64,000 bases of DNA from Hyalangium ruber. GTDB lineage: Bacteria > Myxococcota > Myxococcia > Myxococcales > Myxococcaceae. Shown here one piece after another: positions 35,088 through 42,214 of this stretch (positions are counted from its first letter, which is position 1; the number at the start of each line of letters is the position of its first letter). The stretch is from the NCBI RefSeq assembly GCF_034259325.1, contig NZ_JAXIVS010000003.1, positions 124,001-188,000 on the forward strand. Reading direction: 5' to 3'. Position numbers and translations under genes: made by a program. The notes beneath the pieces were generated by a model. That model was given only the letters and a program-made list of their open reading frames with translations. It ran no database searches and had not been told where the DNA came from.

Positions 35088-35462
35088 CTAATTGATGCCG
35101 GGGCCCGAGATCTGGATGATGTGGAGCTGGGGCTGCTCCTTGCAGGTCAGATGGTAGCTCTTGCGCTTGATCCACAGGGTGATGTGCAGGTTCCAGTCCA
35201 CCCCTCGCGTCGCATCGCCCTTGCCCCCCTCGTGCGGCCCAGCCGTAATGATCCACTCCTTCACTCGCATGTCCTCGATCAGCCGCCGGGCGATGAAGTT
35301 GGTGGTCATGACGCTCGAGCCTGGAGTGGGACGCGACATGGCTTCGATGAGCAGCTCCGCCAGGCGCTCGCCGGAGATCTTCACCCACTCGGACTGGAAC
35401 TGATCGTTGCGCTTGCCAATGAAGTTGCGCAGGACTTCCGCCTTCAGCACATGGTTGATCAT
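35088..35462 (-). CDS. Hypothetical protein, 124 residues
   Basis: The ATG at 35462 has GGGGAGAG just upstream, so it is preferred to the longer frame to 35501. Residues 1-75 look helical ('AEVLRNFIGKRNDQFQSEWVKISGERLAELLIEAM') and 75-124 look like beta strands ('KEWIITAG', 'VDWNLHITLWIKRKSYHLTC', 'QLHIIQISG'). No signal peptide or known motif; two Cys-free halves apart from one Cys near 108. Function unknown. Confidence 0.7.
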   Translation of the reverse strand: MINHVLKAEVLRNFIGKRNDQFQSEWVKISGERLAELLIEAMSRPTPGSSVMTTNFIARRLIEDMRVKEWIITAGPHEGGKGDATRGVDWNLHITLWIKRKSYHLTCKEQPQLHIIQISGPGIN

Positions 35463-35565
35463 GGTCTCTCCCCTGGATGCTCGGTGCTCGTGACCGAGCA
35501 ATGTGCGCCAGGGTAGAGAAGAGGCCAGGCTGCGGCTGTACCACCAAACCGGAGTAGCGCCCGGC

Positions 35566-36357
35566 TCAGCTCCGCTGCGGGCGCTGGGACTGGCGCTGCA
35601 ACCAGCTGTGGAGGAACGCCTTCACCGCCGGGTGCTCCGAGCGCCGGATCTCCTCGGGCTTACCCGTCGCGACGACGCGCCCCTCGTGCATGAGCGCCAG
35701 CTTGTCCGCCACCCGGAAGGCCGAGGCCACATCCGGGGTGATGACCAGCGAGGTGGCCCCCAGCTGCTGCTTGCCCGTGAAGATGACCTCGTTCACCGAG
35801 GCCGTGGTCAGCGGGTCCAATCCCGCCGTCGGGTCGTCATAGAGGAGGATCTTCGGCTGGAGGATGGCCGCCCGCGCGAACCCCACGCGCTTCTGCATGC
35901 CGCCCGACAGCTCGCCCGGAAAGCGCTGGGCCGCATGCGTCAGCCCCACCACCCCCAGGGACTTCCGCACCGCCTCCTGAATCTCCGCCTCCGACATCTT
36001 CGTGCGCTGGCGCAGCGGAAAGGCCACGTTGTCGAACACCGTGAGCGAGTCGAACAGCGCGTTGGCCTGGAAGAGGATGCCCTGCTTGCGGCGCAGCGCG
36101 TCCAGCCCTGCCTCATCCAGCGTCGCCAGGTCCGCTCCGTCCACCCGCACCGTGCCGCGATCCGGTTCCAGCAGCCCCACCAGGTGCTTCATCAGCACCG
36201 TCTTGCCCGAGCCGGACACGCCCATCAGCACGCACGTGGTGCCCTCCTCGACCACCAGGTCCACGCCCCGAAGGATCTCTTGCTCCCCGAAGGACTTGTG
36301 GAGCCCCTGCACCTCGATCATCGGCCGGCGCGCCGACTCACCGCTCGTATCGCTCAT
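35566..36357 (-). CDS. Orphan MlaF-like ABC transporter ATPase
   Basis: 263 residues from the ATG at 36357 (MSDTSGES); an in-frame ATG at 36321 is an alternative. ABC ATPase of the MlaF/Ttg2A group, which powers phospholipid transport between membranes: Walker A 'GVSGSGKT' (46-53), Q-loop 'ILFQANALFDSLTVFDNVAFPL', signature 'LSGGMQKR', Walker B 'ILLYDDPTAGLDP'. The usual catalytic Glu after the Walker B Asp is Asp here (DDP), which also occurs in some MlaF-like proteins. MlaE permease and MlaD genes are not adjacent, so partners must be elsewhere. It is divergent from the DUF2652 gene. Confidence 0.85.
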   Translation of the reverse strand: MSDTSGESARRPMIEVQGLHKSFGEQEILRGVDLVVEEGTTCVLMGVSGSGKTVLMKHLVGLLEPDRGTVRVDGADLATLDEAGLDALRRKQGILFQANALFDSLTVFDNVAFPLRQRTKMSEAEIQEAVRKSLGVVGLTHAAQRFPGELSGGMQKRVGFARAAILQPKILLYDDPTAGLDPLTTASVNEVIFTGKQQLGATSLVITPDVASAFRVADKLALMHEGRVVATGKPEEIRRSEHPAVKAFLHSWLQRQSQRPQRS

Positions 36358-36461
36358 CGCGGCGGCAGCATGACATGCCCAGGCGTCTCCCGGCAGCACC
36401 GAGCGGTGCCCGCGTGCGCTCCTCTATGGCCTCCCCCACTCCCTGCGCTAGGCTCCCCCAC

Positions 36462-37202
36462 ATGGCGATCGAGAAGGCCACGCTGCTCATCGCGGACATC
36501 GGCGGGTACACCCGCTTCATGAAGCATCACCGCTACAGCCTCGTGCATGCCCAGGACACGGTGGCCCAGTTGCTCGAGGCCATCATTGACGCCTCCGGCC
36601 GCTTCAAGCTCGCCAAGCTCGAGGGTGACGCCGCCTTCTTCTATGCCCTCGGCGATGAGTCCGCCTTCGGCCGGCAGGTTACCCACATCCGCCGGGCGTT
36701 CCTCGCCAAGCGCCAGCAGCTCGTGCTCGACCGCATGTGCAGCTGCAATGGGTGTCTGAACGTCGGTGAGCTGAAGCTCAAGTTCGTCGTCCACTCCGGC
36801 GAGGTGGCCTTCCAGCGGGTGAAGCGCCTCACCGAGCTGGCGGGCGTCGACGTCATCCTCGTACACCGCATGCTGAAGAACGACGTGCCCGTGTCCGAGT
36901 ACGTCCTGATGACTGACGCAGTGCGCGAGCGGCTCGACCCGGAGCTGCACCCGTTCGCCCGAGGCATCGAGCATGAGTTCGAGGGCCTCGGTCGCACGGC
37001 GACGCACTACATCGACCTGAACGAGTTCGCCGCGCAAAAGCCCGAGGAGCTGGCGCCCAACCTGCTCCGCAAGCTGTGGAACAAGGTGATGATGGAGGTG
37101 CGCTCTCTCCCGTACGCGCTCGGCTTCAAGAAGCCTTGCCAGGACTTCCGCAACGTCGAGGTCATCGACGAGCAGGCGGCTTCCCCGCAGAAGCCGAGCT
37201 GA
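36462..37202 (+). CDS. DUF2652 protein (nucleotidyl-cyclase-like fold)
   Basis: 246 residues. Starts 'MAIEKATLLIADIGGYTRFM', where the ADIGGYTRF block is the first beta strand of the class III adenylate/guanylate cyclase fold and carries one metal-binding Asp. 'KLEGDAAFFYAL' (about 49-60) matches the second metal Asp (GDA). 'NVGELKLKFVVHSGEVAF' resembles the cyclase 'rigih.G' strand. The substrate-specifying and transition-state residues of true cyclases are not recognisable, so it may be inactive or bind nucleotide only. The last 41 bp overlap the convergent oxidoreductase gene. Confidence 0.78.
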   Translation: MAIEKATLLIADIGGYTRFMKHHRYSLVHAQDTVAQLLEAIIDASGRFKLAKLEGDAAFFYALGDESAFGRQVTHIRRAFLAKRQQLVLDRMCSCNGCLNVGELKLKFVVHSGEVAFQRVKRLTELAGVDVILVHRMLKNDVPVSEYVLMTDAVRERLDPELHPFARGIEHEFEGLGRTATHYIDLNEFAAQKPEELAPNLLRKLWNKVMMEVRSLPYALGFKKPCQDFRNVEVIDEQAASPQKPS

Positions 37203-39369
37203 GCGTCACTCGCACCGGCACTCCGCTGAACGCGGCGTTCCCACACAGCGCATCCAACCGCTGGTCATCCGTCAGGTCATTGAGGCTGGCGCCCGCATGT
37301 TCCTGCGCCACCGAGAGCCGCACCCCGCCGCGGCGGTGGCCGTAGCCATGCGGCAGGCTCACCACGCCCCGCATCACCTCATCCGTCACGCTCACCGGCA
37401 CGGAGACCTCGCCCACTCGGGAGGTGACAACGGCCTCGTCTCCCTCCGCCAGCCCGAGCGCCCGCGCATCCTCCGGGTGCATCATCAGCGTGCAGCGCGG
37501 CTTGCCCTTCATCAACATGGGGACGTTGTGCATCCACGAGTTGTTGTCGCGCAGGTGCCGCCGACCGATCAGCAGCAGCTCGCCTTCCGCGGGTGGCGCC
37601 GCGTCCTCCGGGAAGGCCGCACGCAGCCGCGCCACGTCCTCCACGAGGGGCTCGGGTGCCAGGTGGATGCGCCGCTCCTTGTTCGCCAGCCTCCCCGGCA
37701 GGCACGGTTGGAGCGGCCCCAGGTCCACCCCGTGGGGCGCTCGTCTCAGCGCCGAGAGGCCCAGGCCCTTGCGAAGCCCTCGCGCCCGCAGGCCGTAGGG
37801 CCCTGCCCTCAGTCCCACGTCGAGGATGCCCTCGGGCCCCATCCGCTTCAGCGCCTCGTACTTCAACGTGCCGCGCACGCTCCGGCCATGCCGCAGCACC
37901 TCCACCCGGTGCTGGAGTTCCATGAGGATGCGCCAGTCGTGCATCGCCCCAGGCCCCGGCTCGAACAGCGCGGGCGCGTATTTCGCCGTGTTCCGGATCG
38001 CCAGCGCGTGGAACGCCACGTCGTAGTGCCCTCGCTCCAGCGGAGAGGGCGGCGGCAGGATGAGGTGCGCGTGCCGCGTCGTCTCGTTGAGGTACGGGTC
38101 CACGGACACCATGAAGTCCAGCTTCCCCAGCGCCCGCTCCAATTGCTTCCCGTTGGGCGTGGAGAGCACCGGGTTGCCCGCGAACGTGAGCAGCCCGCGC
38201 ACCTGCCCCGCTCCCTCCGTGAGGATCTCTTCCGCGAGCGCCGCCACGGGCAGCTCTCCCGCGAACTCCGGGAGCTGCCGCACCCGGCTCCGCCAGCGCG
38301 CGAAGCCTCCCCGGCTGCCGCTCAGCGCCCGAGGGCCGCCCACCAGGTCGAACGCCGGGAGCGTGAACATCGCCCCGCCCTCGCGATCGAGGTTGCCACT
38401 CACCACGTTGATGACATTGATGAGCCACTGGCACAGCGCTCCGAACGCCTGGGTGGAGGTGCCCACCCGCCCGTAGCACACCCCCGCCGGGGCCTCGGCG
38501 AACTCGCGGGCGATGCGGCGGATGCTCTCCGCGGGCACTCCCGTGGGGCCCGACGCCCGCTCTGGCGTGAAGGCCCTCGCCAGCTCCCGCACCCGCTCCA
38601 GGCCTTCCGTGAAAGGGGCCAACCGCTCCAGCCGAGGCCGCTCGAGCAGCTCGTGGAGCAGCGCGAAGAGGAAGAGCGCGTCGGTGCCCGGCCGGATGAA
38701 GAGGTGCTCGTCCGCGATACCCGCCGTCTCCGTGCGGCGCGGATCCACCACCACCACCCGCCCTCCCCGCTTCTGGATGGCGCGCAGCCGTTCCCGCACG
38801 TCCGGCGCCGTCATCATGCTCCCGTTGGAAGCCAGCGGGTTCGCCCCCAGCGCCAACAGGTACCCCGTGCGGTCCAGGTCCGGAATGGGCACCAGGAGCT
38901 GGTGGCCGAACATCAGATACGAGGCCAGCAGGTGCGGCAACTGGTCCACCGAGGTGGCGCTGTAGCTGTTGCGCGTGCGCAGCGTGCGCAGGAGCTGCGG
39001 GATGAAGAGCAGCGCCCCGTGGTTGTGGACCGTGGGGTTGCCCAGGTAGGTGGCCACCGCGTCACGGCCGTGCGTGTGCTGGAGCTCGTGGAGCCGCCCC
39101 GCCGCCTCGTCCAGCGCCGCCTCCCAGGAGATGGGCTCCCAGCCACTGGCCGTGCGCCGCATGGGCTGGCGCAGGCGGTCCGGGTCCTCGTGGAGGTCCT
39201 TCAGCGCCACCGCCTTGGGGCAGATGTGCCCTCGGCTGAAGGGGTCCTGCTCGTCACCTCGGATGGAGGTGATGCGGCCCTCCGCCACCTCGATGCGCAC
39301 CCCGCACATGGCCTCGCAGAGGTTGCAGGTGCGGAAGTGCGTCTGGGTTCCGGGGGCTGGAGTCGCCAT
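37162..39369 (-). CDS. Molybdopterin-dependent oxidoreductase (BisC/formate dehydrogenase-like)
   Basis: 735 residues. N-terminal [4Fe-4S] site Cys15-x2-Cys18-x3-Cys22-x27-Cys50 ('CNLCEAMCG' and 'GHICPKA'), followed by the molybdopterin domains ('LGANPLASNGSMM', 'VVVVDPRRTETA', 'LFIRPGTDALFL', 'GNPVLSTPNGKQ') and the C-terminal dinucleotide-binding barrel ('NNSWMHNVPMLMKG', 'MHPEDARALGLAEGD', 'HGYGH'). There is no Tat signal, so it is cytoplasmic. No Fe-S or membrane-anchor subunit is adjacent. The substrate is unknown; the family includes formate dehydrogenases and S-/N-oxide reductases. It overlaps the convergent DUF2652 gene by 41 bp. Confidence 0.92.
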   Translation of the reverse strand: MATPAPGTQTHFRTCNLCEAMCGVRIEVAEGRITSIRGDEQDPFSRGHICPKAVALKDLHEDPDRLRQPMRRTASGWEPISWEAALDEAAGRLHELQHTHGRDAVATYLGNPTVHNHGALLFIPQLLRTLRTRNSYSATSVDQLPHLLASYLMFGHQLLVPIPDLDRTGYLLALGANPLASNGSMMTAPDVRERLRAIQKRGGRVVVVDPRRTETAGIADEHLFIRPGTDALFLFALLHELLERPRLERLAPFTEGLERVRELARAFTPERASGPTGVPAESIRRIAREFAEAPAGVCYGRVGTSTQAFGALCQWLINVINVVSGNLDREGGAMFTLPAFDLVGGPRALSGSRGGFARWRSRVRQLPEFAGELPVAALAEEILTEGAGQVRGLLTFAGNPVLSTPNGKQLERALGKLDFMVSVDPYLNETTRHAHLILPPPSPLERGHYDVAFHALAIRNTAKYAPALFEPGPGAMHDWRILMELQHRVEVLRHGRSVRGTLKYEALKRMGPEGILDVGLRAGPYGLRARGLRKGLGLSALRRAPHGVDLGPLQPCLPGRLANKERRIHLAPEPLVEDVARLRAAFPEDAAPPAEGELLLIGRRHLRDNNSWMHNVPMLMKGKPRCTLMMHPEDARALGLAEGDEAVVTSRVGEVSVPVSVTDEVMRGVVSLPHGYGHRRGGVRLSVAQEHAGASLNDLTDDQRLDALCGNAAFSGVPVRVTLSSASAGKPPARR

Positions 39370-39393
39370 GGCCGCTCACTCTACCCGACCGGC

Positions 39394-41226
39394 TCAGGTG
39401 GCAGGCAGGCTTGGCGCCCCCTCCTCAGGCAGCGGCTTCTTGAGCACCGCCACGCCCACCGCCGTCACCACCGTCCCCACGACGACGGCCAGGGCAAAGG
39501 GCAGCAGCGGAGACACGGCTCCGGGGATGGCCATGACGAATACCCCTCCATGGGGCGCTCGCAGTCCCACGGCGAACAGCATCGACAGGGCCCCGGCCAC
39601 CGCCGACCCGAGCACCAGGGCGGGGATGACGCGCAGCGGGTCCTTGGCGGCGAAGGGAATGGCCCCCTCGGTGATGAAGGCCAGCCCGAGCACGGCGGCG
39701 GCTTTTCCTGCCTCGCGCTCCTGCAGGGTGAAGCGGCTCCGCGCCATCACCGTCGCCAGCGCCAACCCCAGCGGTGGAGTCATCCCCGCCGCCATCACCG
39801 CCGCCATGGGCGTGAGCACGTTGCTGGCCAGCAGCCCCACCGAGAAGGCATAGGCGGCCTTGTTGAGCGGCCCTCCCATGTCCAGCGCCATCATGCCTCC
39901 CAGGAGCGCTCCCAGCAGCACCGCGTTGGTCCCGCTGAGGCCCTGGAGGAAGCGCGTCAACGAGGCCATGAGGAACGCCACCGGCGTGCCCACCACGTAG
40001 ACCATCAGCACGCCGACCACGAGCGTCGACAAGAGCGGGAGGATCAGGATGGGCTTCAGGCCCTCCAGGTTCCGCGGCAGCTTGATGGCGTCCCGCAGCC
40101 AGCGGGCAAGGTAGCCGGCCAGGAAACCCGCGAGGATTCCTCCCAGGAAGCCCGTCTCCAGTTGCACCGCCAGCATGCCTCCCACCAGGCCCGGCGTCAG
40201 GCCCGGCCGGTCGGCGATGGAGAAGGCGATGTAGCCCGCCAGCACCGGCACCATGAGGGCGAAGGCCGCCTTGCCGCCAATCTGCATCAGCGCGGCGGCC
40301 AGCGTCCCCTGCTCCTGGGCCGCGTTGATGCCGAACACGAACGAGAGCGCGATGATGAGCCCGCCCGCCACCACCATGGGCAGCATGAAGGACACGCCCG
40401 TGAGCAGGTGCTTGTAGGGACCCGTCTCCTTGCGCTCTCGCGAAGCCCCAGTGGCGGCGGCCTGCTCGGCATGTGTCGGGCCTCCTTGCGGCAGCGGCAG
40501 GGCCAGCGCCTCGTCGATGACCGCGCGGGGCCGCTTGAGCGCGTCGCCCACCGAGGTGCGCAGCAGGCGCTTGCCGCCGAAGCGCTCCAGCGACACACCC
40601 GTGTCGGCGCCGATGATGACGGCGTCCGCCTCGGCGATCTCCGCTTCCGTCAGCGTGTTCTTGGCGCCGACGGAGCCCTGGGTCTCGACCTTGATGGTGT
40701 AGCCAGCCTCCGTCGCAGCCCGCTTCAGCGCCTCGGCCGCCATGAAGGTATGTGCGATTCCGGTTGGACAGGCGGTGACAGCCACCAACTTGCCGCTCTT
40801 GCCCGGAGGCGCCGCAACGGGCGCCCCGACCGGGGTCGCAATGACCGGAGTCTCGACCGGGGGCACCGGAGCGGCGACGGTTGCCAGCGTCGAGGGCCCG
40901 GCGGCATCGGCTCGTGACAGGCCGGCCGCATCCAGGGCCGCGGCGAGGACAGCGTCGGTCTCCCGGATGGCGGTGGCGGTCGAGATCCGATGCACCGGCT
41001 TTCCGGCGAAGCGGCTTTCATCCACCTGGACATCGGCGGCGATGATGACGGCGTCCGCCTCGGCCAGCGCCTGGCTCGGCAGCGGCGTCTTCACGCCCTC
41101 CGAGCCCTGCGTCTCGACCGTGACGGAGTGGCCACGCAACGTGGCGACCTTCCTCAGTGCCTCGGCCGCCATGAGGGTATGCGCGATGCTTGCAGGACTG
41201 GCGGTGACCGCGACGAGCCTGGCCAT
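39394..41226 (-). CDS. fruA: Fructose-specific PTS transporter EIIB'BC
   Basis: 610 residues from the ATG at 41226 (AAAGGAGAT upstream). Order: EIIB' (about 1-105), Ala/Pro linker, EIIB (about 145-245), then an eight- to ten-helix EIIC (about 270-600) with 'GVSFMLPMVVAGGLIIAL' and 'FITEGAIPFAAKDP', typical of the fructose-mannitol family. The second EIIB has the phosphorylatable Cys153 in 'VTACPTGIAHT'; in EIIB' the same position is Ser10 ('VTASPASIAHT'), so only one domain can carry phosphate. It takes up fructose as fructose-1-phosphate. Last gene of the fruB-fruK-fruA operon, 29 bp after fruK. Confidence 0.95.
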   Translation of the reverse strand: MARLVAVTASPASIAHTLMAAEALRKVATLRGHSVTVETQGSEGVKTPLPSQALAEADAVIIAADVQVDESRFAGKPVHRISTATAIRETDAVLAAALDAAGLSRADAAGPSTLATVAAPVPPVETPVIATPVGAPVAAPPGKSGKLVAVTACPTGIAHTFMAAEALKRAATEAGYTIKVETQGSVGAKNTLTEAEIAEADAVIIGADTGVSLERFGGKRLLRTSVGDALKRPRAVIDEALALPLPQGGPTHAEQAAATGASRERKETGPYKHLLTGVSFMLPMVVAGGLIIALSFVFGINAAQEQGTLAAALMQIGGKAAFALMVPVLAGYIAFSIADRPGLTPGLVGGMLAVQLETGFLGGILAGFLAGYLARWLRDAIKLPRNLEGLKPILILPLLSTLVVGVLMVYVVGTPVAFLMASLTRFLQGLSGTNAVLLGALLGGMMALDMGGPLNKAAYAFSVGLLASNVLTPMAAVMAAGMTPPLGLALATVMARSRFTLQEREAGKAAAVLGLAFITEGAIPFAAKDPLRVIPALVLGSAVAGALSMLFAVGLRAPHGGVFVMAIPGAVSPLLPFALAVVVGTVVTAVGVAVLKKPLPEEGAPSLPAT

Positions 41227-41255
41227 GACTGCATCTCCTTTCCTGGAGCCGACCG

Positions 41256-42200
41256 TCAGCCGGCCTCTTCCACCTGCACCCGCGCCATGAGTTCCTCCAC
41301 CTCGGCGCGTGGCGGCAGGACCGGGCCTGGCCGCGTCAGCGTGCCGACGGCGAAGGCCGTACCCCACCGCGCACAGGCCTCCAGCGCCTCGCCCCGAATC
41401 CATCCACCGAGCACGCCCGAGAGCATGGCGTCCCCCGCCCCCACCGTGCTCACCACCCGCGTGGGCGGAGGCCGGGCGAACACCGCCCGCGTGCGCTCCA
41501 CCAGCAGCGCGCCCTCGCCTCCCATCGAGACGACGACCCGCCCGATGCCCCGCGCGACCAGTCCTCGCGCTGCCTCCAGCACGTCCTCGCGCCGAGGGAG
41601 CTGCCGGCCCACCAGCTCCTCCAGCTCGCGGAGGTTGGGCTTGATGAGGTCCGGCCCCTCCGCCACGCCCAGCCGCATGGCCGGTCCGCTGGCATCGAGC
41701 GCGACGAGGCACCCGGCCCCGCGCAGCAGCCGCACCAGCTCCGCGTAGGCGCTCTCCGGCAGCCCTGCCGGCAGGCTCCCGGCCAGCACGAACCACCGGC
41801 GCTGGCGGGCCAACGCCTCCAGGTCCTTCTTGAGCGCCGCCCAGTCCTCGTCGCCGATTCGCACTCCGGGCAGGTTGATGTCGGTCACCTGCCCCGCTTG
41901 CGCATCCAGCACCTTGAGGTTCATGCGCGTCTCGCCGGCCACCCGGCGGCAGCGGTCCTCGATGCCCCTCGCGCGGAACAGCGCCTCGAAGGGCTGGGCA
42001 TTGTCCCGTCCCAGGAAGCCGGCCGCGGTGACCGGACGCACCCAGTCCGCGAGGAAGGCCGCGACGTTGATGCCCTTGCCCCCAGGGTCCACTCGGTGCG
42101 AGGTGACGCGGTTGACCTCGCCGGCCCGGAACCCTGGGCAGTCCAGCGAATGGTCGAGCGCGGCATTCAGCGTCACCGTGGCGACACCCTCGGCCTCCAT
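41256..42200 (-). CDS. fruK: 1-phosphofructokinase
   Basis: 314 residues. PfkB-family kinase that converts fructose-1-phosphate to fructose-1,6-bisphosphate. Start at the ATG at 42200, 14 bp after the fruB stop, with GGGAGG 7 bp upstream. Motifs: 'TLNAALDHSLDCPGF' (N-terminal family block), 'RVDPGGKGINVA' (about 37-48), 'KPNLRELEELVG' (about 181-192) and 'VVSTVGAGDAMLSGVLGGW' with the GAGD anion hole and catalytic Asp (about 247-265). Its place between the PTS phosphotransfer fusion and fruA confirms the specificity. Confidence 0.94.
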   Translation of the reverse strand: MEAEGVATVTLNAALDHSLDCPGFRAGEVNRVTSHRVDPGGKGINVAAFLADWVRPVTAAGFLGRDNAQPFEALFRARGIEDRCRRVAGETRMNLKVLDAQAGQVTDINLPGVRIGDEDWAALKKDLEALARQRRWFVLAGSLPAGLPESAYAELVRLLRGAGCLVALDASGPAMRLGVAEGPDLIKPNLRELEELVGRQLPRREDVLEAARGLVARGIGRVVVSMGGEGALLVERTRAVFARPPPTRVVSTVGAGDAMLSGVLGGWIRGEALEACARWGTAFAVGTLTRPGPVLPPRAEVEELMARVQVEEAG

Positions 42201-42214
42201 GGCAGTGCCTCCCA

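Noticed and set aside
37297-40917. Long plus-strand open frame (1206 codons)
   Set aside because: It is antisense to the oxidoreductase and fruA genes, whose motifs are intact; its His/Arg/Gln-rich translation is typical of a GC-rich shadow frame.
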